From Colwellia sp. 20A7 (GTDB lineage Bacteria; Pseudomonadota; Gammaproteobacteria; Enterobacterales; Alteromonadaceae), in assembly GCF_009832865.1 (NCBI RefSeq), contig NZ_CP047130.1:4030001-4094000 (forward strand): a DNA stretch of 64,000 bases, written 5' to 3'. Both the position numbers and the translations under genes were made by a program. Position 1 is the first letter of the stretch; the number at the start of each line of letters is the position of its first letter. Positions 9,755 through 19,683 of the stretch are shown one piece after another. The notes under the pieces are model-generated. The model had not been told where the DNA came from, did no database searches, and was given only the letters and a program-made list of their open reading frames with translations.

Positions 9755-9768
9755 TGTTAAAACTCCTC

Positions 9769-10080
<312 letters not shown>

Positions 10081-10103
10081 TTATCAAATCCCCTTTTAAA
10101 AGA

Positions 10104-10185
10104 ACAAAAAAATACATCCCTCTGCTTCCTTATGTGCTGGAAGGGGGTGTATTACTTAAAAACATTCAACGCAAAATTAGCGTTG
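10104..10185 (-). promoter_or_regulatory. S10 operon leader hairpins (candidate L4 autoregulatory element)
   Basis: Minus-strand RNA forms a long stem, AATACACCCCCUUCC against GGAAGCAGAGGGAUGUAUU (10111-10153) with a 9-base loop, directly followed by a U7 run (10105-10111). A smaller AACGC/GCGTT hairpin lies upstream (about 10167-10185). The position and the hairpin plus U-run match the HE attenuator of the E. coli S10 leader through which L4 causes early termination. The L4 role here is inferred. Confidence 0.7.
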
Positions 10186-10309
10186 CTGTAATAAGGAAAT
10201 AACTAATATGTTATCGCCTTAGTTTGTTTTACATTGGGTTTTTACCTTTATAAAAGATAAAAAACTGTATAAACAAAACTACACTCAGTTCTCCTGAATG
10301 TGGTCGCGT

Positions 10310-10337
10310 ATTATACATAAGATTAGAATATGAGCAA
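10310..10337 (-). promoter_or_regulatory. S10 operon promoter
   Basis: On the minus strand TTGCTC (10332-10337), a 16-base spacer and a perfect TATAAT (10310-10315), followed by a GC-rich discriminator ACGCGACC typical of stringently controlled promoters. The predicted start near 10303 gives a leader of about 220 bases before rpsJ. Confidence 0.75.
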
Positions 10338-10475
10338 GTATTAATTACTCATTCATAAATTTTAAATATTCAGGCTGTTAACCTAATAGCGTTTCAATTG
10401 AATATTCATTACACTCGAAATAACTATAAAAAGAATTAACTATAATAATTATCATCATATAAAGAGGGGAAGTAC

Positions 10476-12122
10476 ATGAATAAACCTTGGTTTACTAATT
10501 ATCCTACCAACGTAGCTAATGAAATCGATTTAAGCCGCTACACTTCATTAATAGACTTGTTTCATGAAACAACGGGTAAATATCAACAGCAAACGGCTTT
10601 TAGTAATTTTGGTGCGGAGCTGACTTTCGATCAGGTAAATTTTTTATCACGTGACTTTGCCGCTTTTTTACAAAATAAGTTGAATATTACCAAAGGCGAG
10701 CGTGTTGCACTGATGTGCCCAAATACCTTATGCTTTCCAATTGCTATGTGGGGTATTATTCGTGTTGGGGGCGTACAAGTAAATGTAAACCCTATGTACA
10801 CGCCGCGTGAATTAGAACATCAACTTAACGATGCTCAAGTAGAAACTATCATTATATTTTCTCCATCTACGTCAATGCTCGCTGATGTTATTAAGAAAAC
10901 TAAAATAAAAAATGTAATTACAGTTAATCTAGACGACTTAATTAATAAAGGCCTACCTTCTGAACCTACTGATGAGCGTTTAAGTAATACTGTTAATTTC
11001 ACCGACGCTTTAGCACAAGGTAAAGGTATTGAATTAGTAGAGCCCGCTCTCTGCCAAGATGATTTGTTGTATTTACAATATACCGGAGGTACAACAGGAT
11101 TATCTAAAGGCGCAATGCTCTCTCACGGTAATTTAATTGCGAATATACTGCAGTATGAAGAATTTGCTCAAAATGAAATTGATTATGGCAATGATATTGT
11201 TATTACGGCTATTCCGATGTACCACATCTTCGCATTGATGGCTAATACCCTCGCTTATTTCACCTTTGGTGCTAAAAATGTTTTAGTTACGAATCCCCGA
11301 GATATGCCCAGCTTTGTCGAAATATGGAAAAACACACCCGCAACAACTTTTACTGGAGTAAATACCTTATTTAACGGCTTATTACACACCCCTGGTTTTG
11401 AACAAGTAGACTTTTCAGCATTAAAGCTGTGTATTGGTGGTGGCGCTGCTGTTCAACAAGCTGTTGCAGATAAGTGGTTACAAGTAACAGGTACTAGACT
11501 ACAAGAAGGCTATGGTTTGTCAGAAACATCTCCTGTCTTATCGTTAAACTTTGGTGCTACCATCAACGGTAAAGACGTTTATGTACCGGGTATCGGTGTT
11601 CCGCTTCCTAATACTGATATTTCTATTCGAGATCATAATGGTAATATTGTGAAACAAGGAGAAGCTGGTGAATTGTGTGCTAAAGGCCCGCAAGTAATGT
11701 CTGGCTATTGGAATAATGTTGACGCGACAGAAGATGCCATGACACCCGATGGCTATTTCAAAACAGGCGATGTTGCCATGCTCGATGACCAAGGTTTTTT
11801 CCATATTGTCGATCGCATTAAAGATATGATTAATGTTTCTGGCTTTAATGTGTACCCCAATGAAATTGAGGCTGAAATTGCCAATATGCCAGGCATTGTT
11901 GAATCCGCTTGTATTGGTGTAACTGATGAGAAAACAGGAGAAGCGGTTAAACTGTTTGTAGTGAAGAGCAAAGACGCAGAATATAACAAGATCACAGAAC
12001 AAGATGTTATCGATTTTTGTCGTCGAGGCTTAACAGCATACAAAATTCCTAAGCATGTTATCTTCATCAATGAAATTCCTAAGTCGACCGTAGGGAAATT
12101 ATTACGAAGAGAATTAAGGTAA
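10476..12122 (+). CDS. fadD: Long-chain fatty acid-CoA ligase FadD
   Basis: 548 residues. Activates fatty acids to acyl-CoA through an acyl-AMP intermediate, at the inner face of the membrane. The ANL-superfamily motifs are in order: P-loop YTGGTTGLSKGAMLSH (~res 200), the A5 motif GYGLSETSP (~345), the hinge with YFKTGDVAMLDDQGF and DRIKDMINVSGFNVYPNEIE (~430), and the catalytic lysine region PKSTVGKLLRREL at the C-terminus. Ribosome binding site AGAGGGGAAG lies 8 bases before the ATG. Divergent from the S10 operon promoter, monocistronic, and ended by a clear terminator. Chain-length preference cannot be read from sequence. Confidence 0.93.
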   Translation: MNKPWFTNYPTNVANEIDLSRYTSLIDLFHETTGKYQQQTAFSNFGAELTFDQVNFLSRDFAAFLQNKLNITKGERVALMCPNTLCFPIAMWGIIRVGGVQVNVNPMYTPRELEHQLNDAQVETIIIFSPSTSMLADVIKKTKIKNVITVNLDDLINKGLPSEPTDERLSNTVNFTDALAQGKGIELVEPALCQDDLLYLQYTGGTTGLSKGAMLSHGNLIANILQYEEFAQNEIDYGNDIVITAIPMYHIFALMANTLAYFTFGAKNVLVTNPRDMPSFVEIWKNTPATTFTGVNTLFNGLLHTPGFEQVDFSALKLCIGGGAAVQQAVADKWLQVTGTRLQEGYGLSETSPVLSLNFGATINGKDVYVPGIGVPLPNTDISIRDHNGNIVKQGEAGELCAKGPQVMSGYWNNVDATEDAMTPDGYFKTGDVAMLDDQGFFHIVDRIKDMINVSGFNVYPNEIEAEIANMPGIVESACIGVTDEKTGEAVKLFVVKSKDAEYNKITEQDVIDFCRRGLTAYKIPKHVIFINEIPKSTVGKLLRRELR

Positions 12123-12141
12123 AAGTTAAGCACTAATAAGC

Positions 12142-12178
12142 AAGCTAGATTGGTATTTAAGATAAATCTAGCTTTTTT
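12142..12178 (+). terminator. Rho-independent terminator of fadD
   Basis: Stem AAGCTAGATT/AATCTAGCTT with a 13-base loop and a T6 run, about 20 bases after the fadD stop. Confidence 0.85.
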
Positions 12179-12283
12179 ATGTTCTGCTCCTAGCTCTGTT
12201 TAACCTATATATAAGCAGAGCTTTTTATTTTACCCCTCATTTACATTTTTTTTTCCAATTTTCTATCGATCCTTAAATAGTAA

Positions 12284-12292
12284 TGTTATACT
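12284..12292 (+). promoter_or_regulatory. Candidate extended -10 promoter of fusA2
   Basis: TGTTATACT (extended -10) followed by a CGCGCGC discriminator, about 105 bases before the gene. The -35 position is poor, which is usual for extended -10 promoters. A ribosome binding site AAGGAGAG lies about 45 bases before the ATG, with AGAGTAAAGCA nearer. Confidence 0.45.
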
Positions 12293-12397
12293 CGCGCGCA
12301 AATTTTCAACAATTCTACATTTTATTCTTCCTTTACTTATATAAAGTATTAAGGAGAGAAAAAGCAGAATAGACCTCAAACTAAATAGAGTAAAGCA

Positions 12398-14503
12398 ATG
12401 GCAGATTTATCTAAATACAGAAACATTGGTATCTTCGCTCACGTTGATGCGGGTAAAACCACAACAACTGAACGTATCCTTAAATTAACAGGTCAGATCC
12501 ATAAAACTGGTGAAGTACATGACGGTGAGTCAACTACTGATTTCATGGAACAAGAAGCTGAGCGCGGTATTACTATCCAGTCTGCTGCAGTAAGCTGTTT
12601 TTGGAAAGATCACCGTTTTAACGTAATTGACACTCCTGGTCACGTTGATTTCACAGTTGAAGTTTACCGTTCACTTAAAGTACTTGATGGTGGTGTAGGT
12701 GTATTCTGTGGTTCTGGTGGTGTTGAACCACAATCAGAAACTAACTGGCGTTATGCGAACGACTCTAAAGTATCTCGTTTAATCTTCGTAAATAAATTAG
12801 ACCGTTTAGGTGCTAACTTTTACCGTGTAACTGATCAAGTTAAAAAAGTACTAGGCGCTCACCCACTTATCATGACTTTACCAATTGGTGAAGAAGATGA
12901 TTTCGTTGGTGTTGTCGACGTTTTAACGCAAAAAGCTTACATCTGGGATGACACTGGTCTTCCAGAAAACTACACAATTGAAGACATTCCAGCTGACATG
13001 GTTGATGATGCAGCTATGTACCGTGAGCAATTAATCGAAACTGCTTTAGAAGCAGATGAAGATTTATTAATGGATTACTTGGAAGGTGAACTTACACCGA
13101 CTGAAGAACAAATTAAAGCGTGTATCCGTAAAGGTACTCGTGAAATCATGTTCTTCCCAACGTATTGTGGTTCTGCATTCAAAAACAAAGGCATGCAATT
13201 ATTACTTGATGCTGTTGTTGATTACTTACCTTCACCTACAGATGTTGACCCACAACCGCTTACAGATGAAGAAGGTAATGCAAATGGTGAATACGCAATT
13301 GTTTCTGCAGATGAAACATTCAAAGCATTAGCATTCAAAATTACTGATGACCGTTTTGGTACATTAACTTTCGTACGCATCTACTCAGGTACATTGAAGA
13401 AAGGCGATACCATACTTAACGCTGCTACAGGTAAAACTGAGCGTGTTGGCCGTATGTGTGAAATGCAGGCTGATGACCGTAACGAACTTACCTCTGCGCA
13501 AGCCGGTGATATCATCGCGATTGTTGGTATGAAGAGTAACGTGCAAACAGGCCACACATTATGTGATCCTAAGCACCCAATCATTCTAGAAGCGATGGTT
13601 TTCCCTAAACCAGTAATCTCTATCTCTGTAACACCAAAAGATAAAGGTTCAACTGAGAAAATGGGTCTTGCTATCGGTAAAATGGTTGCAGAAGATCCTA
13701 CATTCTGTGTTGAAACTGATATTGATTCAGGTGAAACAATCTTATCTGGTATGGGTGAGCTTCACTTAGATATCAAAGTAGATATTCTAAAACGTAGTTA
13801 CGGTGTTGAATTAGAAGTTGGTAAGCCACAAGTTGCCTACCGTGAAACAATTACTTCAGAAATTGAAGATTCTTACACGCATAAGAAACAATCTGGTGGT
13901 TCTGGTCAATTCGGTAAAATCGATTACCGTATTAAGCCTGGCGAACCTGGTTCTGGTTTCGTTTTCAACTCAGTAGTTGTTGGTGGTAACGTACCTAAAG
14001 AATTCTTTCCTGCAATCGAGAAAGGCTTTAAAGGCATGATGGAAACTGGTGTACTTGCTGGTTTCCCTGTACTAGATGTTGAAATTGAATTATACGATGG
14101 TGGCTTCCATGCGGTCGATTCATCTGCTGTTGCATTTGAACTTGCTGCTCGTGGCGCTTTCCGTCAATCAATTCCAAAAGCGGGTGCTCAATTAATTGAA
14201 CCTATCATGTCTGTTGATGTGTTTACTCCTGATGATCACGTTGGTGATGTTATTGGTGATTTAAACCGTCGTCGTGGTATGATCGGTGGCCAAGAAGCTG
14301 GTGTTACTGGTGTTCGCATTAAAGCTGACGTACCTCTTTCAGAGATGTTCGGTTATATCGGATCGTTACGTACAATGACATCAGGTCGTGGTCAATTCTC
14401 TATGGAATTCTCTCACTACATGCCTTGTCCTAACAACGTAGCTGAAGAAGTTATTGCTGAAGTTAAAGCAGCGAAAGCCGCTAAAGACGCAGCAAGAAAA
14501 TAA
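12398..14503 (+). CDS. fusA2: Elongation factor G 2
   Basis: 701 residues. GTPase of the EF-G family. G1 [13 protein letters not shown]3 DTPGHVDF and G4 NKLD are intact; domains II, III, IV ([12 protein letters not shown]) and V ([20 protein letters not shown]) are complete. The N-terminus [20 protein letters not shown] and the phrase [20 protein letters not shown] match the second EF-G of Vibrio and relatives rather than the str-operon FusA. The absence of rpsL, rpsG and tuf neighbours agrees. In other bacteria with two EF-Gs, the second copy is often specialised for ribosome recycling or stress; which job it has here is not visible. A canonical fusA is expected elsewhere in the genome. Confidence 0.93.
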   Translation: MADLSKYRNIGIFAHVDAGKTTTTERILKLTGQIHKTGEVHDGESTTDFMEQEAERGITIQSAAVSCFWKDHRFNVIDTPGHVDFTVEVYRSLKVLDGGVGVFCGSGGVEPQSETNWRYANDSKVSRLIFVNKLDRLGANFYRVTDQVKKVLGAHPLIMTLPIGEEDDFVGVVDVLTQKAYIWDDTGLPENYTIEDIPADMVDDAAMYREQLIETALEADEDLLMDYLEGELTPTEEQIKACIRKGTREIMFFPTYCGSAFKNKGMQLLLDAVVDYLPSPTDVDPQPLTDEEGNANGEYAIVSADETFKALAFKITDDRFGTLTFVRIYSGTLKKGDTILNAATGKTERVGRMCEMQADDRNELTSAQAGDIIAIVGMKSNVQTGHTLCDPKHPIILEAMVFPKPVISISVTPKDKGSTEKMGLAIGKMVAEDPTFCVETDIDSGETILSGMGELHLDIKVDILKRSYGVELEVGKPQVAYRETITSEIEDSYTHKKQSGGSGQFGKIDYRIKPGEPGSGFVFNSVVVGGNVPKEFFPAIEKGFKGMMETGVLAGFPVLDVEIELYDGGFHAVDSSAVAFELAARGAFRQSIPKAGAQLIEPIMSVDVFTPDDHVGDVIGDLNRRRGMIGGQEAGVTGVRIKADVPLSEMFGYIGSLRTMTSGRGQFSMEFSHYMPCPNNVAEEVIAEVKAAKAAKDAARK

Positions 14504-14530
14504 ATAATTAAGTTTTAATTATTTAAATAA

Positions 14531-14554
14531 AGGATGCTTCGGCATCCTTTTTTA
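14531..14554 (+). terminator. Terminator of fusA2
   Basis: AGGATGC-TTCG-GCATCCT, a UUCG tetraloop hairpin, with a T-run. 27 bases after the stop. Confidence 0.93.
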
Positions 14555-14611
14555 TTGTCTGGTGTTTATTAACCGATAGTGATTAGTCACTTAATACGGA
14601 ATCCCCCAAAG

Positions 14612-15355
14612 TTAAGCGTTTTTACGATGATTCTTTCTAAACTCAGAAGGCAGCTCACCAAAAAAAAGGCGAAACTGTTTACTGAAATAACTATGATCGG
14701 TGAAACCTGTAGCATCACCTACTTCCGCAATTGGCATATTAGTTTCTACAAGTAGTCTACGAGAGTTTTCTAACCTAATTTCATTAATTAATTGCTTAGG
14801 CGTTTTCGCTAAATACTTTTTAAACCTTCGTTCCAATGCGCTCACTGACAAATGAGCGACGCTGGCTAATTGTTCAATACTAAAATGAGTTTGATAATTT
14901 TTTCTAATATAGTCTATCGGCTCTTTAATAGCATCAACACCAGAAAATGCAATGGCTTGTTTTTGTAGATGTCGAGTTATGCCATACGAACCTACAATAT
15001 TATTAATACCGTCGAAAATGGGCCTTTTTGATGTAGTGTACCAAGCAATATCACCGTCATGATTCATATTCATTTCTAATCGTTCAGTCACTTGTTCGCC
15101 CGCTATAATCTTGTCATCATCACGAAAAAATTGCTTAGCGAGATGAGCAGGTGAAAAATCAAAGTCAGTTTTCCCCAGAATACTGTCCAAACTTTTTGCA
15201 TTAAGGTGTTCTATCAAGGCCTGATTAGCATGAATAAAGATATGATTTCTATCTTTAATCCAAAAAAGATCACTAGACAATAAATCAAACATATTAACTA
15301 ACTGCTTAACGCCGATATGCTCAAGAAAAGACGTTGAATGCTGTTCAATAATCAT
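14612..15355 (-). CDS. AraC-family regulator with PAS sensor domain
   Basis: 247 residues. The N-terminal half is a PAS fold (about residues 20-125: FWIKDRNHIFIHANQALIEH, then GKTDFDF and GSYGITRHLQ), likely a small-molecule or redox sensor. The C-terminal half is an AraC double helix-turn-helix (about 140-245) with FSIEQLASVAHLSVSALERR as the first and IAEVGDATGFTDHSYFSKQF as the second helix-turn-helix. It is divergent from the sugar operon that starts 162 bases away, the usual position of a local activator. The ligand is unknown; an operon substrate or intermediate is the natural guess. A PAS sensor instead of the cupin common in sugar AraC proteins is slightly unusual. Confidence 0.88.
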   Translation of the reverse strand: MIIEQHSTSFLEHIGVKQLVNMFDLLSSDLFWIKDRNHIFIHANQALIEHLNAKSLDSILGKTDFDFSPAHLAKQFFRDDDKIIAGEQVTERLEMNMNHDGDIAWYTTSKRPIFDGINNIVGSYGITRHLQKQAIAFSGVDAIKEPIDYIRKNYQTHFSIEQLASVAHLSVSALERRFKKYLAKTPKQLINEIRLENSRRLLVETNMPIAEVGDATGFTDHSYFSKQFRLFFGELPSEFRKNHRKNA

Positions 15356-15517
15356 TATTTATATTCTCATTTTATGAAGGGTAAAACTAACATGAAAACT
15401 TTCAAAACAAAAACTAAACGCCGAATTTATTGCATTGTTCACCGAATTTTTAATAACACCCTCTTCTGTTCGCTCTATATAGTAAATCCATTGTAGCGAT
15501 TAGTTAGGTATAAATTG

Positions 15518-16693
15518 ATGAAAAAAGTCCGTATGGGAATGGTTGGCGGTGGTCAAGGTGCATTTATTGGTGCAATTCATCGTATGGCTGCTTCCCTTGA
15601 TGGCCAGATAGAATTAGTTTGTGGCGCCTTTAGTTCCGACCCACAACGTTCGATAGACTCTGGTGCAGCACTTTATTTACCTGAAGAGCGATGCTACGCC
15701 AACTATGAAGATATGTTCACCGCTGAGGCATTATTACCTGTAAATGAGCGTATGGAATTTGTCGCGATAGTTACACCAAACCATTTACATTTTCCAATAG
15801 CCAAAGCTGCTATTGAGCGTGGTTTCCATGTAATGTCAGACAAGCCCGCAACGTTAAACTTATCAGAAGTGTTAACCCTAGAATCAATACTAGCAAAACA
15901 TGATGTGCTTTATGGACTAACCCATACCTACAATGGCTACCCCCTAGTTAAGCAAGCTAAACACCTTATCAAACAAGGTGAATTAGGTAATATTGTCAAG
16001 ATTGTCGTTGAATACTCACAAGGTTGGCTTGCCTCAAAAAGCGATGAAAATAGTAAGCAAGCTAGCTGGCGTTTAGATCCTAAAAAGTCGGGTGTCAGTT
16101 GCTGCATGGGTGATATAGGTGTTCATGCTGCTAACTTAGCTGAATATGTATCAGGTATACAAATCACGCATTTATGCGCTGATCTCACCTCTTCTATCAT
16201 TGGCAGAGCATTAGATGATGACGGTACTGTCATAGTGAAATTTTCTAATGGCGCGAAAGGTCTACTATTCGCAAGCCAAATAGCAGTAGGTGATGAAAAT
16301 AATTTAAAGCTACGTATCTATGGTGATAAAAAAAGTATGGAATGGTCGCAACTAGAGCCAAACACCCTACTTTTAAAGTCAAATAATGAGCCCACTCAAT
16401 TAATTCGAACAGGCGTTGGTGAAATGTGTGAAGCGGCCCAACAAGCCACACGTACTCCAGCAGGTCATCCAGAGGGTTATTTAGAAGCTTTTGCTAATAT
16501 ATATCTTAATTTTGTCAAGCAAATCCGCGCACATAAAAATGGTGTAGATTGCTCTAATCAAGAATTTGATGTGCCAAGTATTGAAGATGCAATTAGAGGT
16601 ATGGCATTTATCGAAAACGTTGTGCAATCCAATCAATCAAATGAGAAGTGGCAAGCATTATCATTGAATACTCAACCAATGGAAGTTAAATAA
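15518..16693 (+). CDS. Gfo/Idh/MocA family oxidoreductase
   Basis: 391 residues. NAD(P)-dependent sugar dehydrogenase family. N-terminal Rossmann fold with MGMVGGGQGAFIG, then IVTPNHLHFPIAKAAIERG and the SDKP version of the catalytic EKP motif. The C-terminal alpha/beta substrate domain carries CCMGDIGVHAANLAEYVSG, whose Asp and His are typical catalytic positions. It begins a six-gene operon and is followed one base later by an isomerase/epimerase gene. The substrate is likely a sugar or 3-keto-sugar. I set the start at ATG 15518 with TTAGGT upstream; a TTG one codon earlier is possible. Confidence 0.9.
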   Translation: MKKVRMGMVGGGQGAFIGAIHRMAASLDGQIELVCGAFSSDPQRSIDSGAALYLPEERCYANYEDMFTAEALLPVNERMEFVAIVTPNHLHFPIAKAAIERGFHVMSDKPATLNLSEVLTLESILAKHDVLYGLTHTYNGYPLVKQAKHLIKQGELGNIVKIVVEYSQGWLASKSDENSKQASWRLDPKKSGVSCCMGDIGVHAANLAEYVSGIQITHLCADLTSSIIGRALDDDGTVIVKFSNGAKGLLFASQIAVGDENNLKLRIYGDKKSMEWSQLEPNTLLLKSNNEPTQLIRTGVGEMCEAAQQATRTPAGHPEGYLEAFANIYLNFVKQIRAHKNGVDCSNQEFDVPSIEDAIRGMAFIENVVQSNQSNEKWQALSLNTQPMEVK

Positions 16694-16694
16694 T

Positions 16695-17762
16695 ATGGAA
16701 CCTATTTTTAAATCACAAATCAAAGGTCCAGGTATTTTTCTCGCTCAATTTTGCCAAGATACAGCGCCCTTTAATAATCTCGCCGATATTTGTCAGTGGG
16801 TAGCAGGAATGGGCTATAAAGCTGTACAGATCCCTACATGGGATAAGCGACTATTTAATTTAGAATTAGCTTATCAAAGTGAAAGTTACTGCGAAGAAAT
16901 TAATGGTATTGTGACTGACGCAGGTTTATCAATTAGTGAATTATCAACCCACCTTCAAGGACAATTAGTTGCGGTTCATCCAACCTATAATAAACAGTTT
17001 GACAATTTTGCCATTGATGAAGTGAAAAATAACCCGCAAGCTAGAACAGCCTGGGCAATTGAACAAGTAGGCATGGCCGCAAAAGTGAGTGCAAAATTAG
17101 GGTTAAAAGCCCATGCCACATTTTCTGGCGCATTATTATGGCAAACCTTTTATCCTTGGCCACAACGCCCTGCGGGCTTAGTAGAAGATGGTTTTAAAGA
17201 ATTAGCACAACGATGGTTGCCTATTCTAGATAAGTTCGAAGATGCAGGTGTTGATGTCTGCTATGAATTACATCCCGGTGAAGATCTACATGATGGCGTT
17301 ACTTTTGAGCGCTTCCTTGAAGCAACAGGGAATCATCAACGGGCAAATATACTGTACGATCCAAGTCACTTTGTACTTCAACAATTAGATTATTTAGCTT
17401 TTATCGATATTTATCATGAAAAAATTAAAGCCTTTCATGTTAAAGATGCTGAATTTAGGCCCAATGGAAGAAGCGGTGTTTATGGCGGTTATCAAGATTG
17501 GCAGAATAGACCAGGTCGTTTTCGATCGTTAGGGGATGGTCAAATAGATTTTAAACAGATTTTTAGTAAATTAACACAGTATGGTTATGATGGTTGGGCA
17601 GTACTTGAATGGGAGTGTTGCTTGAAACACCCAGAAGATGGTGCAAAAGAAGGCGCGCCATTTATTGCTAAACACTTAATTAGAACACCTGAACATGCCT
17701 TTGATGATTTTGCAGCTAGTGGTGAAGACGCCAACTTGAATCGAGATATTTTAGGATTATAA
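16695..17762 (+). CDS. Sugar phosphate isomerase/epimerase family TIM-barrel protein
   Basis: 355 residues. Xylose-isomerase-like TIM barrel with metal-binding residues visible at VCYELHPGEDLHDG (Glu, His), LYDPSHF (Asp, His), AFHVKDAEF (His, Asp) and a final Glu in WAVLEWEC. Family members isomerise or epimerise keto-sugars, or cleave 3-keto-glycosides by elimination. No signal peptide, so it is cytoplasmic, unlike the lipoprotein paralogue at the end of the operon. The start follows the previous stop by one base, implying coupled translation. Confidence 0.88.
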   Translation: MEPIFKSQIKGPGIFLAQFCQDTAPFNNLADICQWVAGMGYKAVQIPTWDKRLFNLELAYQSESYCEEINGIVTDAGLSISELSTHLQGQLVAVHPTYNKQFDNFAIDEVKNNPQARTAWAIEQVGMAAKVSAKLGLKAHATFSGALLWQTFYPWPQRPAGLVEDGFKELAQRWLPILDKFEDAGVDVCYELHPGEDLHDGVTFERFLEATGNHQRANILYDPSHFVLQQLDYLAFIDIYHEKIKAFHVKDAEFRPNGRSGVYGGYQDWQNRPGRFRSLGDGQIDFKQIFSKLTQYGYDGWAVLEWECCLKHPEDGAKEGAPFIAKHLIRTPEHAFDDFAASGEDANLNRDILGL

Positions 17763-17786
17763 CAAACTACAAATAAGTGACGAAAT

Positions 17787-19043
17787 ATGTCAACAAATAT
17801 TAATAAAAATAAGTTGTTTATTGCCTGTTGTTTAGCATTAACAGTGACAGCGATGACTTTTGCGATTAGGGCTGGTATTTTAGGTCAGCTCAGTCAAGAT
17901 TTTGCCCTGTCTGACACAGAGCTGGGTTGGATAAACGCCATGGCCTTTTTGGGCTTCCCCGTGGCTACTATGTTTGGTGGTTTATTATATAATATTCTTG
18001 GCGCCAAAAAGCTAGTTTTACTTGCTTTTGTTGGCCATATCGTTGGCTTACTTTTAACAATGAATGCAGTGGGCTTTTGGTCGTTATTAATTTCTAGTTT
18101 TTGTATCGGCTTTGCCAATGGCTCAGTCGAAGCCGGTTGTAACCCATTAATCGCAGATATGTACCATAAAAATAAAACCACCATGTTAAACCGATTCCAT
18201 GTATGGTTCCCTGGTGGCATTGTTATTGGTGCATTAGTGTCAAAAACAATGACTGATATGAGTTTTGACTGGCAAGCGCAAATAGCCATTATGCTAGTGC
18301 CAGCGGTTATTTATGGTTACTTAATTTTCACGCAAAAATTCCCTCAGACCAGCAATATTGAAACCTCCACCAGCAAAAATATTAAAGCATTATTTTCACC
18401 ACTCTTTTTGTTTATCGCTTTTTGTATGACGTTAACTGCGGTCAGCGAGTTAGGCACACAACAGTGGATTGAGCGTATTTTAGGCTCTTCTGGCGCATCT
18501 CCTATGCTTATCATGGCTATGGTCACCGGTGTGATGGCGGTTGGTCGCTATTTTGCAGGCCCAATGATTCACAAGTTTAATCCTGCTGGCGTGTTACTTT
18601 ATTCTGCTATTGTTACTACTATAGGTATTTATAGCATGAGTGTGGCAACTGGCAATATGATTTATGTCTCTGCCCTATTATTCGCCCTAGGTGCGACCTA
18701 TTTTTGGCCAACCATGATCGGTTTTATCGCTGAAAACATCCCTAAGTCTGGTGCTTTAGGTATGTCGATACTCGGTGGTATTGGTATGTTTTCCGTAAGT
18801 ATGTGGAACCCTGTGATTGGTGGCTGGATTGATACTGCTCGCCAGCAAGCCTTAGCCGAAAATAGCTCGCTTGAATTAGCTGAGTTGGCGGCTGGGCAAG
18901 CAACTTTGGCCAACTTAAGTGTTTTCCCTTTTGTTTTGATTTTTGCCTTTACAGTATTAGTCTTTTATATGCGTAAACAAAGCCCAGCAGCGCCAAGTCT
19001 AGCAACAGAAAACCCAAAAAAGGAAGTGTCTTGTGAAAAGTAA
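17787..19043 (+). CDS. MFS transporter, probably sugar uptake
   Basis: 418 residues with about 12 hydrophobic segments in two halves separated by a loop near residues 185-200 (FPQTSNIETSTSKNIKALF). Most like the FucP/NagP-type sugar:proton symporters in layout (AIRAGILGQLSQDFALSDTELGW at the start). Its place inside a sugar-oxidation operon suggests uptake of a glycoside or oxidised sugar. It overlaps the next gene by 11 bases. Confidence 0.85.
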   Translation: MSTNINKNKLFIACCLALTVTAMTFAIRAGILGQLSQDFALSDTELGWINAMAFLGFPVATMFGGLLYNILGAKKLVLLAFVGHIVGLLLTMNAVGFWSLLISSFCIGFANGSVEAGCNPLIADMYHKNKTTMLNRFHVWFPGGIVIGALVSKTMTDMSFDWQAQIAIMLVPAVIYGYLIFTQKFPQTSNIETSTSKNIKALFSPLFLFIAFCMTLTAVSELGTQQWIERILGSSGASPMLIMAMVTGVMAVGRYFAGPMIHKFNPAGVLLYSAIVTTIGIYSMSVATGNMIYVSALLFALGATYFWPTMIGFIAENIPKSGALGMSILGGIGMFSVSMWNPVIGGWIDTARQQALAENSSLELAELAAGQATLANLSVFPFVLIFAFTVLVFYMRKQSPAAPSLATENPKKEVSCEK

Positions 19044-19653
19044 CAAACAAAATATTCACCTAGAGAGTAAAAGGCAATTTTTACGTGGTTTAACGGCCTT
19101 AATAGGCGGTGTTGCTGTATCACAGCTTACTAGCACCAATGCCTTAGCGAACGCTTTTAATTATGAAGCTCAGCCAGACAGTGCTTTAAAAGCAGGCAAA
19201 GTGTTTTCAAAACCACAAATGCAAATATTACATGATATTTGTGCCACCGTTTTACCTAAAACAGACACCCCTAGCGCAGCTGAATTAGATGTTCACGGCT
19301 TTTTAGACCATCAATTGTCTGCTTGTTATTCAAATACCCAACAAACACAGGCAATAAACCTTGTTGATAAAATAAATCAGCAAAGTAAAACAAATTACGC
19401 TAAAGGTTTTAATCATATTTCATCTGAGCAACAAACTGCACTCTTAGTTGCTTTAGAGTCACAAGCGTTAGGTTTTAGCGCTCAAGATAAAAAACAATTT
19501 AGTGCCTTAAAATCACTCTTAATTTTTGGTTACTTTACGACTGAGGTTGGCGCTACTCAAGCGCTAAATTACCAAGCCATTCCGGGTGGTTTTAAAGGCT
19601 CAGTACCTTATTCAACATTGAAAAAATCATGGGGGTCTTTAGCTTTTTATTAA
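19033..19653 (+). CDS. Gluconate 2-dehydrogenase subunit 3 family protein (small subunit of GMC dehydrogenase)
   Basis: 206 residues. The N-terminus SKRQFLRGLTALIGGVAVSQ is a Tat-like signal with Lys-Arg in place of Arg-Arg, followed by ALANA as a likely cleavage site. The rest matches the small, mostly helical partner of membrane-bound FAD dehydrogenases: DICATVLPKTDTPSAAELDV near the start and a C-terminal LIFGYFTTEVGATQALNYQ. Known members chaperone and export the large GMC subunit to the periplasm. The start is GTG with AGGAAG upstream, overlapping the transporter gene; the GMC subunit follows after 30 bases. Confidence 0.88.
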   Translation: MKSNKQNIHLESKRQFLRGLTALIGGVAVSQLTSTNALANAFNYEAQPDSALKAGKVFSKPQMQILHDICATVLPKTDTPSAAELDVHGFLDHQLSACYSNTQQTQAINLVDKINQQSKTNYAKGFNHISSEQQTALLVALESQALGFSAQDKKQFSALKSLLIFGYFTTEVGATQALNYQAIPGGFKGSVPYSTLKKSWGSLAFY

Positions 19654-19683
19654 CGCGTGTAATAAGAAGTAAAGAAGTAATTT

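Noticed and set aside
11544..12133. Long minus-strand frames inside fadD
   Set aside because: Antisense shadows of a well-conserved gene, without ribosome sites or recognisable domains.
13086..13584. Alternative frames inside fusA2
   Set aside because: Shadow frames; the EF-G frame is continuous and conserved throughout.
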